Notes under the pieces: generated by a model | Told to the model about the DNA's origin: nothing | Database searches by the model: none | Seen by the model: only the letters and a program-made list of their open reading frames with translations | Shown: positions 1-11,654 of the stretch, piece by piece | How the letters are laid out: each line of letters begins with the position of its first letter | Numbering within the stretch: the first letter of the stretch is position 1 | Made by a program: the position numbers and the translations under genes | Origin: Trissonchulus latispiculum | Taxonomy: Eukaryota; Nematoda; Enoplea; Enoplida; Ironidae | Reading direction: 5' to 3' | Assembly: GCA_030248195.1 (NCBI GenBank) | Contig: JASAND010011226.1 | Coordinates: 1 to 64,000, forward strand | Length of the DNA stretch: 64,000 bases

Positions 1-87
1 TTGTTTACAAGAGGTGACATGAGTTAACTAGAGGGGTTCAGCCCTCGATTATGATGACTTGTGTTTACTCTTGTGTAAATCAGCCGC

Positions 88-363
88 ATGTATGCTGCTG
101 TAACATCATGCAACAAGAGGCTTGCACTCCTTGCAACGGAACGTCCACGTGTTAACCTGATTACAATCTTTGATGCACTTAATAATCCAAAATTTTTCAA
201 GCAATCACAAAGCTCTTGGAACGGGATTGATTTGCATCTGAACGAAATGGGCCTGGAGCAGCTTGGATGTCTGTTAGAGAAAACCCTCAAGAGAGATGTA
301 GAGGCTCATGGGGATGCAGAGGGACGCAGCCCCTCGATGACCACTCTCATGAGTTCCGAATAA
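88..363 (+). CDS. C-terminal part of an SGNH-hydrolase-like ORF, probably from an LTR retroelement
   Basis: This 91-codon open frame ends in TAA. A possible splice acceptor (AAATCAG) lies just before it, so the N-terminal part may be outside the window. The segment N-K-R-L...V-N-L-I-T-I-F-D followed by W-N-G-I-D-L-H-L-N-E-M-G resembles the end of SGNH/GDSL esterases, where a DxxH block and a following Gly-Leu helix close the fold. Here the spacing is D-x-H, so catalytic competence is doubtful. A purine tract and an LTR-like start follow about 180 bp downstream, which suggests the last ORF of a retroelement. An exon of a host esterase is the alternative. The family assignment is an inference from a short fragment. 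Confidence 0.35.
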   Translation: MYAAVTSCNKRLALLATERPRVNLITIFDALNNPKFFKQSQSSWNGIDLHLNEMGLEQLGCLLEKTLKRDVEAHGDAEGRSPSMTTLMSSE

Positions 364-540
364 ATATATAACCAGCTTTATTTAGTTTCTAATGTATTTT
401 TCGTATTTTATGCGAGCGTACTATTGTCGATTATGCTTATCTACCATAATCATTATTTAGTTGTCTATATTATCTATAATTTTGTGTGCATTTGTATTTA
501 TTCTGCGTGAGTTCAACGTTTTCTCACGCCTTCGGCTAAC

Positions 541-755
541 TGAAAAGGGGAGGGGGGAGATGTGATGTGTAGCTCTTAGAAGGAATTTTTAAAAAGTTAA
601 GTTTTGGGTGTTCTTGTATCCTGTACGTACTCCCGATCAGCTTATCGTAATGCCTGTTACGAAGTGGTACTGCTGATTAAAGCTATTAGTGTCTTTTGTG
701 CTAGCCTAAGTTGTGTGGAACTTGCCTGATTGCCTACCGGATATATATATCACAC
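541..755 (+). mobile_element. Polypurine tract and probable 3' LTR
   Basis: A run of about 17 purines (AAAAGGGGAGGGGGGAGA, from 542) is followed directly by TGTGATGTG. This is the classic polypurine-tract-to-LTR junction of a plus-strand LTR element. An ATTAAA polyadenylation-like signal sits near 676. The right end is a guess at the CACA near 755, because no second LTR copy is in the window to fix it. Confidence 0.4.
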
Positions 756-1300
756 AAACGATCTCAAAATTTGACCTAAAACCTGCCTAGCCTTTTTAGT
801 TATTGTTTCAACATGTTTTTTTTAAATTTCAAGTCTTCTGTTATCCACACACCCAAATCCTTTACTGACGTAACATGAGGTAAATTGATATCATTTAAAG
901 TTAAGTTAATATCTAAGGTTGGTTACCGAGTGTTAAAATTTGTTCTGTCCATTTCTTTCAAGCCACAATGTTAACATGTTATGTCTATTCATTCGTTTTT
1001 TCTTTAATATGATGACCTGATGATCTTTAAGAAGGCTGCACTGTGACGTCAATATGAGCCTCGTTGTAGGACAGGCTCATATGTTAAGCCGTTGCAACTT
1101 GTTTTCCTTAATTTACAACCTCAACGCCACTCATATGCATTTTACAGGCTAGTTTCCGTGTTTGTACAACCTGCCTGAGAGTACTCATATGTATTTTACA
1201 TGCGACGAAGGAGCATTTTTGGTTCTTGTTTTCCATTCTTTTACATATGTATGCGCAGAAAAGAACCAACATAATATATTTCCGAACACCACGCGCAAGC

Positions 1301-1302
<2 letters not shown>
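756..1302. other. No recognisable gene
   Basis: AT-rich sequence with no long open frame and no repeat structure that I can see. Confidence 0.5.

Positions 1303-1384
<82 letters not shown>
1303..1384. repeat. (TA)n microsatellite
   Basis: About 41 uninterrupted AT dinucleotides. Confidence 0.97.
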
Positions 1385-1387
<3 letters not shown>

Positions 1388-1796
1388 ACATGAAAAACTT
1401 CATTTAATATTAACCTCCAAATTATATTCCCGACTGATTACTGAATCAGTAAGTCTGAAATTTATATAATTTAAAATTATTTTTCATTACAAAAGATTAC
1501 GTTAAAACAGTCTAAATGCAAAATTTTATTTCTATTCTATTCCATTTTTAATTAATTTTATATATAATTTAAATGTTAATTTTTTATTCCAGACTAACTC
1601 ACTTCCTCTAAACAAAGTAGTAAATCATATAAATTCCCGTTATTGCTCAGTTTGAACTCAGCGTCATTTTCCGTTGCACTCCTATGCTCTGAGATGGCAG
1701 AGCAATTGATCGAAGACTATTCACGTGATGTTGGTCTGACCAATAATAAGGTGTATGACAACTAGGACGTATGACAACTGGGAATAAACCGAAACA
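1385..1796. other. No recognisable gene
   Basis: AT-rich sequence between a microsatellite and the direct repeat that borders the first Gypsy element. I see no coding signal. Confidence 0.5.
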
Positions 1797-1893
1797 ACCC
1801 TTTGAAATTCTTAACATTTGCCTCCTTTTGAAAATCTCAGTCCCAATAAGCTCGTCTAAGGAATTGCACTTGTTGCATTGTATCTATTCGGAG
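1797..1893. repeat. Direct repeat A bordering the Gypsy remnant
   Basis: About 85 bp here match 5979-6066 in the same orientation with scattered mismatches. Shared blocks include CTCAGTCCCAATAAGCTC and TTGCATTGT. The two copies bracket the minus-strand Gypsy element, so they may be remnants of its LTRs. Confidence 0.5.
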
Positions 1894-1899
1894 GTCTTC

Positions 1900-2250
1900 T
1901 TATCCGAAGAGGGCGGTGTCGATACTGGTCATCGTTTTCAACCAAATTCTGTAACATTTCATTTGGCCGCTGTGGACTTGGTCCCCATTACCACCAATGG
2001 TATCGGAGAAAAAATAGTCAATAGAGTCTGTACCTTCACCAACGTTGCAATGAAAATCTGATGTCTTGAGATTCGGTGGCTTTGAGGCGGATACTAACTT
2101 TCTTGTATTCCAAATCTTTTTATTTTCAAGCTGAACTGTATATTGACATTTCTTTGCTATAATTTTCATGGGCTTGGAATATTTGCTGTGACCTTTCCTG
2201 TGACTCGGGAATAAGTGACGAACATAATCGCCAACTCGAAGCTTTTTCAT
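1900..2250 (-). pseudogene. Gypsy integrase C-terminal domain
   Basis: G-D-Y-V-R followed by K-Y-S-K-P-M-K-I-I and I-W-N-T-R-K-L-V matches the end of Gypsy integrases. A related tail occurs on the plus strand at 47605-47745, so at least two copies of this family are present. Confidence 0.6.
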
Positions 2251-2298
2251 GCGGTACGTTTCAAGGTTATCTTTCTTGCCGAATTTTTTTTCGATACT

Positions 2299-2796
2299 TC
2301 AGTACGTGTTCCTGACATATTGATCTTTATCAATCACTGAACCTTTGTAGCAAGGATTGTTGAGTTTAGTACGAATTGGACGTCCCAAGAACAACTCAGC
2401 TGGACTCTCTGAAGTAGCCCAGTGAGGAGTTGTTCGGTAGGTTGACAGAATCGTAGTAATTTTCTGTTTCCAAGGAAGATGAGAATTGGACAGAGCCAGA
2501 CTCTTGTTCTTCAACTCCCGATTGAACCGCTCCACAGCCCCGTTGTACTGTGGATTGTATACAGCAGTTAACTTGTGTTGAATGTTGTTGCTTTGCAGGT
2601 AATCTTTCATTTGCACACTAGTGAATTGAGGCTGTTCAGAGCTGTTCAGGCAAGCCGTATCAGGGTGTCTAAGAATGAGATTACAGCGTCTGTCGTAATT
2701 CTTTGCGCGGTTGCAACTTCTGCCCATCTGGAGTAGTGATCGACTACAACCATTAGATACTGCATATGGTAGGGAGGAACTGTATGGAATGGACAT
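2299..2796 (-). pseudogene. Gypsy integrase core, second half
   Basis: Q-P-Q-F-T-S, N-P-Q-Y-N-G-A-V-E-R-F-N-R and Y-R-T-T-P-H belong to the C-terminal half of the DDE integrase core, including the catalytic Glu in A-V-E-R. The first 50 residues look out of frame. Confidence 0.75.
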
Positions 2797-2966
2797 GATA
2801 TGTCAATAGCAATCCGCTGCCAAGGGTCTTCCGGTCACGGAATTGGTTGCACCGGTGGATGTTCTGTAATAGCTACTTTATCGCTCAGTTGACAATCAAT
2901 GCAATTTCTCACCAACTGTTCAGGATCTTTATCCAGGCCAATCTACTAGTATGATTCTCGAAGCCT

Positions 2967-3371
2967 TTATTTAGTCTTGGCTATTCCCACAAGTCCTTCG
3001 TGAGCAAAACCCAAGATTTTCTTCTGATGGTTTTCCGGGATTACACTTCTATTTGGAGCTCTGAAGAGACATTCATTGTCTTGAAACAATTCATGTCGTA
3101 TCAGGTAGTAATGCTTGAATGTCGGTTGTAGAAGTTTCTGTGGTGGCCAGCCTTCAGTGATATACTTAAGAATTTGAGGTAAACAGGAATCTTCGTGTGT
3201 TTCTGTCTTTATCTCTTCAAGTGAGACAGCGGAAAGGTTGCAGACGAAAGAGAATGGTATATCTTCATCTTCGAGGCTCAACTTGTCTTCGATAGGTAGA
3301 CGTGATAGGCAGTCGGCGGTAGTATTTTGATGCCCAGGTTTGTATTCAATGGTGAATGTGTAGTTCAGCAA
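2967..3371 (-). pseudogene. Gypsy RNase H end and integrase N-terminus
   Basis: I-E-Y-K-P-G-H-Q-N-T-T-A-D-C-L-S-R-L-P is the typical end of Gypsy RNase H (N-x-x-A-D-x-L-S-R). The later part, I-P-E-N-H-Q-K-K-I-L-G-F-A-H-E-G-L-V-G, is the start of the integrase HHCC zinc domain. The frame stops before the CxxC half of that domain. Confidence 0.75.
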
Positions 3372-3558
3372 TTGAGCGTGCTATCTAGAAATTCGCATTG
3401 GCCGATGGCCTGACCCACAAGTATCAAGAAGTGTTGTTAAAGTCTGATGGTCAGTTCGCAACGTGACTTGATGTCCCCACAGGTACGTGTGCCAACGTTC
3501 ACAGGTCCAGACGCAAGCCAGGGCTTCGCGTTCAGATGTTGAGTAGTTTAGTTGTAGT

Positions 3559-3789
3559 TTAGTTTAGTAGTTTAGTAGTAGTTCCTTCATGTTCGCCCAA
3601 TGTACAGGATCCAAAAGCAACTGTCTTTTCTTGGTTTGCTTGAGTTTGCAAAAGTACTGCTCCAAAACCGTAGCGTGACACATCCGTAGCCACAATGGTT
3701 GGTAAGGTTGGATCAAAAATGGCTAGGATTGGTGAGTCTGCAATGAGGTCTTTGCTTTTTCTGAATGCTTCTACTTGAGATGATTCCAA
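3559..3789 (-). pseudogene. Gypsy RNase H, first half
   Basis: The fragment carries F-R-K-S-K-D-L-I-A-D-S-P-I-L-A-I-F-D followed by A-T-D-V-S-R-Y-G-F-G-A-V-L, the usual start of Gypsy RNase H (normally T-D-A-S). Val replaces Ala beside the catalytic Asp. Confidence 0.7.
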
Positions 3790-3961
3790 AACAAATATAG
3801 CTTTGTCTTCGTATTTTCAGTTTTCGTAAACGTTAGCTGACGGTAGAAAGTTTGGTACAAATTTAAGGTAGTCGGTACACATCCCAAGGAAGGTTCTGAG
3901 AGTCGAAAGATCGTGGGTTATGGGGCTTTCTGGATAGCTTCTAAATTTTTCGTGTTCGTTT

Positions 3962-4174
3962 TCAAACCTTCGGAGGTAAGAGATGACCTAAGCAATCAAC
4001 TTGTGACTGAGCAAGGGACAGCTTACTGAACTCGATACGGACGTCATGAGAGTCAAGACTTCTCATCACTTGATGCAGTTTGTTGTCATGGTCACTTATG
4101 GTTTTTCCAGAAATAATGATGTCATCCTGGTACACTACCACACCAGGAATCCCCAACAGGATTGACAGCATCAT
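3962..4174 (-). pseudogene. Gypsy reverse transcriptase palm with YQDD box
   Basis: V-V-Y-Q-D-D-I-I-I-S-G-K is the catalytic Y-x-D-D box, followed by the expected H-D-x-x-L-x-x-V and C-L-G-H blocks. The two metal-binding Asp residues are intact here, although the ORF around them is broken. Confidence 0.75.
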
Positions 4175-4310
4175 GCGTTGAAACGCAGAAGCTGAGTTTT
4201 TATGGCCATCGGTAGTCTCTCGTACTGGAAGGTTCCACTTTCAGTGCCAAAAGCTGTCAAAGGTCTGCTTTCTTCTGCTAGCTCCATCTGAAAATAGGCT
4301 TTCTTCAGAT

Positions 4311-4757
4311 CTATTTTGGAGAAAAACTTGCCACTACGGAGGTTAACAAAAATTTCTTCAATTTTAGGTAAGATGAATTTGTCTGGTTCAATGACTTCGT
4401 TAAGTTTACGGAGATTACAGCAAATTCTTGTATTACCATAGGCTTAACCACGGCTACCATTGGGTGAAGCCAACTGGACGTCTCTACTTTCTCGATGATT
4501 CCGTCCTTTTGCAATTGTGGCAATTCTTCAGAAACTTTATCTTTCAATGCAAATGGTACACTTTTATGTTTTTGAATCACAGGTGCCACATCGGCTTTAA
4601 GACGAATCTTATGCTGGTATTCTTTAATTTTCCCCATACTGTCGGAAAAGAGCTTCGGATAGGTCTTCTGCAAATCCAAAACGGAAACTTGACTTACTGC
4701 AAAGATGCTTCCGTCGATCTTTAGTTGTAGCTTTCGAATCAAATTAAGACCCAACAA
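4311..4757 (-). pseudogene. Gypsy reverse transcriptase, N-terminal part
   Basis: The ORF contains the region before the RT palm: Q-K-H-K-S-V-P-F-A-L, then E-L-x-x-L-Q-K-D-G-I-I-E-K-V-E-T-S-S-W and V-A-V-V-K. This matches the Gypsy pattern of a -DGII- block followed by S-x-W-x-x-P. After V-V-K the sequence loses the conserved F-C-V-D-Y block, so a frameshift is likely near 4430. Confidence 0.7.
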
Positions 4758-4759
4758 TG

Positions 4760-4957
4760 CAATTTCGCCATCTTCTATGTAGAAGTTTACTTTCTGAGAT
4801 TCAGGAATTTCAATGTTCGCTGTCTTGATTGGTTTCTAAGCTAAAAATTTTGTCGTTGTCGGTTTGACATCGTCGATGCCGAAATGGTTCTGATATATAG
4901 TGATAGGAAGCAGTGATTACAGAGGAGCCGGTGTCCATTAGAAAAGTTTGAGTTACT
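4760..4957 (-). pseudogene. Gypsy aspartic protease fragment
   Basis: Translation on the minus strand near 4945-4930 gives F-L-M-D-T-G-S-S, the retropepsin active-site motif that cleaves the gag-pol polyprotein. The frame differs from the gag ORF just upstream and is interrupted again before the RT. Confidence 0.6.
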
Positions 4958-5788
4958 TTAACCTCTGGCTGTCTTTAGTACCAAATCGTGGGTAATTCTA
5001 TTTTTTGTACCAGCATCCTTTACGGTTAGGACTTGAATCTCTTGATCAGCTACGGTGTCGGCATCTGAGTTTTGGTGCTCTAATTTGGCTTTGCAGACTC
5101 TATCGTAATGTCCTTTTTTCTGGCAGTACTGACATACTCTGTTTAAAGCCAGACATTTGTATTGTTTGTCTTTATGATCTTTTCCGCATCTCATGCAGAG
5201 GGTAGATTTTTGACGGTGGCGAGTATTTCCGGAAGGAAGATGACGATTCTTTTTGATGGCGTTAACCGTAGGTTGTGAATCCGTGTTGTTCATCGACTTT
5301 GCTTCGAGCCGTGCCTTTTCAATTTGTAGAGAAATTTGAGCAGCCCGCTCCATTGTGAGATTTGGTTCCATCAATAAACGTTCCTTTATCTTTGGACTGC
5401 CGATACCCTCTACGATTTGATCCCGGATCATTGTGTCCTGGGTAGGACCAAATTCACAAGGGACTACCAAAAACCGTAAGTCATTGTAGAAGGAATTGAA
5501 AGTTTCACCCGGGTTTTGCTTTCTTTGTCGGAAAACATGTCTTGCTGCAACTGGATTTTGTTGCGGGGCAAAATGGGCTTCCAAACTCTGTTGAACGTCG
5601 TCGAAGGTAAGGGGGTCTGGCCCGGCATGGTTAGGTAAGGACTGGTAAACTAGTTGTCCCTCCGTACCAAGGCAATGGACTAGGAGAACGATTTTGCGAC
5701 AATCCTGCTCATCCTCCGCCCCCGACGTTATGAAAAAAGTGTCAAATGCCATTTTCCATCGTCGCCAAGACAATGGTGTACCTGGCAC
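4958..5788 (-). CDS. gag: Gypsy gag (capsid and nucleocapsid)
   Basis: The 276-codon ORF has a capsid-like N-terminal half (W-R-R-W-K near residue 10, then L-x-S-F-Y-N-D-L-R), the retrotransposon gag fold that packages element RNA. Near residue 200 there is a cysteine-rich block with one irregular Cys cluster and one canonical CCHC knuckle, C-Q-Y-C-Q-K-K-G-H-Y-D-R-V-C. The ORF is probably partial at its 5' end because the pre-gag leader is unclear. The protease continues in another frame after the stop. Confidence 0.8.
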   Translation of the reverse strand: MPGTPLSWRRWKMAFDTFFITSGAEDEQDCRKIVLLVHCLGTEGQLVYQSLPNHAGPDPLTFDDVQQSLEAHFAPQQNPVAARHVFRQRKQNPGETFNSFYNDLRFLVVPCEFGPTQDTMIRDQIVEGIGSPKIKERLLMEPNLTMERAAQISLQIEKARLEAKSMNNTDSQPTVNAIKKNRHLPSGNTRHRQKSTLCMRCGKDHKDKQYKCLALNRVCQYCQKKGHYDRVCKAKLEHQNSDADTVADQEIQVLTVKDAGTKNRITHDLVLKTARG

Positions 5789-5978
5789 TTATAGGAATGA
5801 GTTCGGCTGTTTCATACTGTCCATCGTCGCCACCAAGTGTTGTGACTACAGGTATCTTAACTGATAGATTCTTATGTTGGTAGTCATAGACACATGCGAC
5901 TACAAGCTGCTAACATCTGATCATATATGCATAGTATCAAAGTACAGATATTTAAATATATTTTTGCATAGTCACATT

Positions 5979-6066
5979 GAACTTCTTAACATTTTCCTCC
6001 TTTTGAAAGTCTCAGTCCCAATAAGCTCTTCTAAAGCATTCTCCACTTATTGCATTGTGTCTGTAT
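5979..6066. repeat. Direct repeat B bordering the Gypsy remnant
   Basis: Partner of the repeat at 1797-1893, same orientation. It overlaps the left 42-bp repeat, so the two duplication events are nested. Confidence 0.5.
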
Positions 6067-6081
6067 TCTCTCTCTCTCTCT

Positions 6082-6771
<690 letters not shown>

Positions 6772-6780
6772 TTAACTATA

Positions 6781-7640
6781 TTTTTGCATAGTCACTTTGA
6801 ACTTCTCAACAAAGGGTTCGGACTGAGGCAAAATTTACCACTGGTGCAAATGTTTCCTCGTAGTCTATCCCATAACTTTGTGAAAAACCCTTTTGCCGCC
6901 AATTTGGCCTTGAATCTATCCCTTTACATTTGACAGACTTCTATCCTCTGGCAAAGGGACAAGAACCCAGGCTTATTTTTCTTTGAGTGAGTCAATTTTA
7001 CTCCGTGCCGAAGCCTTCCATTGCTCTGAGTGATCACTGCCGAAGATTTCAGTTATGGCAGTTGGCTCTGCGATCTCTGCAACCAGACAAGCGTGGTGAC
7101 GTTCGGCTTCTTTTTCTCGCATCCGCTGACTGATATTTCACCACGGTTTTTCAACGTGCCATTCAGCTGCAGATTTTTTGACGTTGTGATCGGCGAACTT
7201 CTGGCTGTGTAGATTCTTCTGGTTGAGGTTCATCTTCCATATGTTCAGTCGATTCATTTTCTGACTCTGTGAATTTCACCGCCTTGATACCTTTCCCACC
7301 AATGGGTCTGCTAAGATTAAAGATGACGTCACAGCTGCTCAGAAAATTTTTTGTTTTCTAGATGATACAGCCGACACATTTTTGTCCTAGTACCATATCC
7401 AACCAGGACGCACTTTGTGGTTTTGGCTTCAAGCTTTTCTCTTTTCACCTTAGGAACATCAGATTGTGCCACACATCCAAAACCCTTTAGATGAGACACA
7501 CTCGGCTTGGTTTCATAGTAGGTCTTACTTTGGGCTGTCACTGTAGGGGACCGATTTCGTAAGTAAACGGCAGTCGACCCTGCTTCTGCCGAGAAGTGTT
7601 TTCACGATGACTCCCCAGTTTTGATGCTGAAACAGGCTGT
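6781..7640 (-). pseudogene. Copia-type pol remnant
   Basis: Translated on the minus strand, 7605-7329 gives the integrase-to-RT connector of Copia elements: A-V-Y-L-R-N-R-S-P-T, then K-P-S-V-S-H-L-K-G-F-G-C-V-A and K-C-V-L-V-G-Y-G. Further on, 7080-6800 gives W-K-A-S-A-R-S-K-I-D-S-L and the F-K-A-K-L-A-A-K-G-F block that opens the Copia RT. Stops and frame changes interrupt it. The same family recurs at 48620-49340. Confidence 0.75.
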
Positions 7641-10074
7641 AAAACCTAGTTTGCATAATCCGAATGCAAAACAATTTGACCTTAGCTAGCCCTGTGTTGA
7701 AGATTGGACTTCTAAATGGAGAAATGACTCACGATGCACTACACACACCAGTTTCAGTTTTATACCATATAATAGTTTTATGCAGTTCTATAAAATACAA
7801 TTTTATACCATTTATAATAATACGATAATATAATAAGAAATATATTCCACTTCAGCGGTATAAACGTTTCAATTAAATCAGTTACCGGCACAATCGATGT
7901 TGATGTTGCATCCAAAATAGTATATGAGATCTGCGCATATTGAAGTGTTATGAACATAAAACTGCCTGGTAGTGGTGCACAATAGGAGCTCGGTTGAAAC
8001 TATGTAGGTGTGAGTAAGTCATGTGAAATTAAAAGGAATTCTTACCATGTAAAGCACAATGATGTGCCTCAAGTACATCATTTTACTGATCCCACGCACT
8101 TTTTACAAGTAGTTGAAGTCATATCATACAACTCATGACAGTTCATTCAAGTGCGAACCAACGTTAACCCAACTTGTTGACTATAATTCATCAGAAAGCA
8201 AACGAAGTAGAAGAATGGCACAGCTTTCAAGCAAATTTAATAATTATATAGATACACTGGGAATAAGCAATGAGGAGAATGAGGTGGGATTTCTGCTGTT
8301 GGCTACCACAGTTCCCCAAAAAATGAGTTGGGGGATGTTTTGCCGTCCCCCCACCAAACGGTGAACATTCGCATATTCTGGTCGCTGCAACGCTACGCAA
8401 TGCAATGAAGCTTTCTAGTGTCAGTGGCTTACTCTTTTGTTTCTCAGAAATTTATGGACTCTTGTAGTAGATCTGTTAGTGGAGTAGTTAGCGGAGGAGT
8501 TAGTGGAGTAGTTAGTAGATTTATAGTAGAGTTGATTTGATTGTAGTACATAATATCGGAAGGATAAGAAAGAAGTAAGAAAGATTCAGCGCATCATCCC
8601 ACGCGCTGGTGGACCAAACAGACGGAAGGTGCCATTGAAACAGTATCAATGACAAAGACAGACGACGTTAAGAACTTCTGTTTGTACATCACACAGTACA
8701 TCACACGACAAGTAGCTAAACTTCCAAATTATCAAGCTTGTAATCTTATGTATGCCTTCTTCTCTTAAACTTTGTATAGCAGCTGCGGAAGCTGAAAGAA
8801 AATGACAAAACCTAGCCCTGTCATAACTATGCATAAATAATCGGATAAACTTACATGTAAAAAGAAACGCACCCCAGAGAGCCCCAGAGCTAATTAGATA
8901 AACAGTTTTGTTATTGCCAAAAACAAAATCAACAAGAACATTTCATGCTGATGGCCAAAAAATGCTGCTAATGATAAATTTCGTGTTGTGCTTGGATAAA
9001 GTGAACACATTTTCCGATACATTTAGACAAACTCTAAACGTTAAGCATCGTATTGACAAAATGTCTAAGCAAACCCAACTAAATAGATGTTTGATTAGCC
9101 AAAATGCCTGACCGAGCGAACTTATAAGGAACTTTCTTCTTCCAAGCGTAATGAATGATCTAATGAAAAATTGGCCTTCTTTGTGGAAATCATCTGAGGC
9201 AGGGGTTGATTCAAATTCCAGGAAAGCTAAAGCAAACCGCTCCCAGCGCTTTTGTTATGCATGAAATCTTACCTAAAGGATAAATGGTCTGCCTGTTCAG
9301 GTTTATCTTCAGATGAAAATTGAACTCCAGCCCTAGGAACTAGATCCCCGCTAGTTCCTCCCTAATAAATTTTTAATGCAAAATGCATATATGTTAATGC
9401 AAAATTATGGTACACTCAGAAAAATATGAAAAGACATTAAGAGAGAATATGAAATATATGTTAATATAATCTTCACTATCATTATTTAAGGAACTGGTTC
9501 CACGATGTATTTTGGCTGGCTTTACTAGATCAGAAAGTGGCTCAAAATTTGAAAGCGTTACGTTTTCGTGCGTTTTCAGTGTAGAATCATACAAGATAAT
9601 AGACGAAAGAAAAAAGTTGTCACTCCAGCACAGCAGAGCCAAAACATTTGATTCATCAGCCAGCTTTATGTCGACTTTCTCAAACTTAAAGTTGGGTGAG
9701 TTTAAGTGAGTCGGGTGAGTAAAATAGGAAATCTGATATGATATAATCGAGATTGAAACAGACATGATTGAGAAAGCTGTGCTTTGGAGTTTTACAAAAA
9801 GTTTCGCACCTTGGGCTGGGCAAGGTACTGAGGTGAGCAAGTGTTTATGGAAATAGAATCTCAATTTCGTTGAACTACAGGTGAAGTAGGACCATAAAAA
9901 CATTATGCTCAAGTCATCACTGATACTTCAATGGAAGAAGTTCTTGGAAGATATTCATGGAAACAAGAATGAAGGAACCTTTTTCAAGACTCCTTTAGGA
10001 GTCACAATTTTAGCACTTCAAGTCAAAGAAATTTATAAAAGCTGCTAAAAAGCGTAATTTTACGTAATTTTAAT

Positions 10075-10118
<44 letters not shown>

Positions 10119-10292
10119 TATATATTAATTTATTAATTATTTTAATTATATATATTATATTATATATAATTATATATATAATGAAATATATAATTATATA
10201 TTTAATTAAATATATAATTATTATATTATATTTCCCCAATTTTTACTATTTTCACACACTTCACTACTAGTCCCCCATTGGTGGCTTAAAAC
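7641..10292. other. Region without a clear gene
   Basis: AT-rich sequence. An imperfect short tandem repeat (GTTAGTGGAGTA-like) lies at 8470-8515. An 83-codon open frame at 8113-8364 and the 172-codon frame at 9394-9912 are the only notable open frames. An AT-rich low-complexity stretch fills 10070-10230. Confidence 0.5.
9394..9912 (-). CDS. Uncertain 172-codon open frame
   Basis: The middle of the frame (K-V-D-I-K-L-A-D-E-S-N-V-L-A-L-L) has a protein-like composition, but both ends are AT-biased and hydrophobic in the way of chance frames. I recognise no domain. It could be one exon of an unidentified gene or noncoding sequence. Confidence 0.15.
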   Translation of the reverse strand: MSIMFLWSYFTCSSTKLRFYFHKHLLTSVPCPAQGAKLFVKLQSTAFSIMSVSISIISYQISYFTHPTHLNSPNFKFEKVDIKLADESNVLALLCWSDNFFLSSIILYDSTLKTHENVTLSNFEPLSDLVKPAKIHRGTSSLNNDSEDYINIYFIFSLNVFSYFSECTIILH

Positions 10293-11139
10293 TAGGGTTG
10301 TGCCGTTAAGAAATTTCTCGGGCCGGGCTCGGGCTCGGGCCAACCAACCTTCTCGGGCCGGGCTTCGGGCCGGGCTGGCCCCGCCCGCGCCCGGCCCGAA
10401 GCCCGAGGCCCGCTTCACGGCCCGAGCCCGAAGCCCGATTCACGGCCCGAGCGGCCCGAGGAGCCCGAGCGGCCCGAAGAGCCCGAACGGCCCGAGAGGC
10501 CCGAGTGTGGCCCGAGCGGCCCGAGTGCAGCCCGAGCAGCACAGGTGGCCCAAGCATAGCCCAGCAGCTGCGGAGAAGTCCAAATATGGCTCGAATCGCA
10601 TCCGGTTTGCGCGAGCAATTTTATAGTATGATGTATCGGTAAACCCAAAATGAACTTTAATGGTTCGATTAGCTGTAACTTCAAGTACAACATTAGCTAT
10701 TGTTAGAAGCTTTTCATTTGCAGATGTTTTTAGCCCTAATTTGTAACCACACACTGGAACTATAAAGCTTATCTTGTAGATTGTAAGATTTTTGGTTAAG
10801 TATTGAATTATCCAAAAAGGAAAAAGAACTAAATCACTCACACAGCTTATATTTAGCATATTTAAACACACAATTGACCACTGACTAAAAAGTGGGAAGT
10901 TGGCAAAGCTATACTTTTTAGCTTCTTTGTAGCAAACCAGCGTCTACCGCCGCAGGCAGAGTAACTAAAATAATTCGTTTAAAATTTTGCAATTGATTGT
11001 TTGCAGACAATTTGCCGCTAACTAATCCATAACTTTGGCAGATAGAGAACACCTGCATAAAGGTTAGCATTTCGCAACATGCTTGCTAATATAATAGCAT
11101 TTGGATAGTAGAATTATGTTCATATATCATATTCATACT

Positions 11140-11218
<79 letters not shown>

Positions 11219-11654
11219 TCAAAAGTATCGCTTCTGATATGTACACATGTAGGTATGCATGTTAAGCACTGCAGAAGACAACAGTGTGTGGACAAAGGAA
11301 GCCACAAGTCACAACGAAAAATCAATATTTTTCAGCAATGACAAACTACAAACTACAACAGCCCGAAAAGCCCGAGAGGCCTGAGCGGCCCGAGCGGCCC
11401 GAGTGGCCCGAGCGGCCCGAACGGCCCGAGCGGCCCGAACGGCCCGAACGGCCCGAGCGGCCCGAACGGCCCGAGCGGCCCGAACGGCCCGAGCGGCCCG
11501 AGCGGCCCGAGTCGGGCCGGGCTCAACAGAGAACTCAGGCCGGGCTCGGGCCGGGCCGCTTCATTAAAAACTCGGGCCGGGCCGGTTTCGGGCCGGCCCG
11601 AGCCCGAGCCCGGCCCGAGCCCGAAGCCCGCTTCACGGCCCGGGCACAACCCTA
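10293..11654. mobile_element. hAT-like non-autonomous element with GGCCCGAG arrays
   Basis: The ends are inverted repeats beginning TAGGGTTGTGCC. They are flanked by the identical 8-bp sequence CTTAAAAC at 10285-10292 and 11655-11662, an 8-bp target duplication as made by hAT transposases. Near both ends the element holds GC-rich arrays of a 9-bp unit close to GGCCCGAGC (10313-10560 and 11360-11640), in an otherwise AT-rich setting. The centre has a (TA)n run at 11144-11214 and no transposase ORF, so movement would depend on a transposase supplied elsewhere. The proline/arginine-rich open frames over the arrays are repeat artefacts. Confidence 0.85.
11144..11214. repeat. (TA)n microsatellite
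   Basis: About 35 AT dinucleotides inside the hAT-like element. Confidence 0.95.

Larger units (their letters stand above)
1894..5850 (-). mobile_element. Decayed Ty3/Gypsy retrotransposon
   Basis: Reading leftwards from about 5800, the order is gag with zinc knuckles, a DTGSS protease, RT, RNase H and integrase, which is the Ty3/Gypsy order. The reading frame is broken many times, so this is a dead copy. No clear full-length LTRs are visible; only the short direct repeats at 1797-1893 and 5979-6066 flank it. Confidence 0.85.

Noticed and set aside
8113..8364. An 83-codon ORF in the gap region
   Set aside because: No domain recognised and no supporting splice signals; chance is likely.
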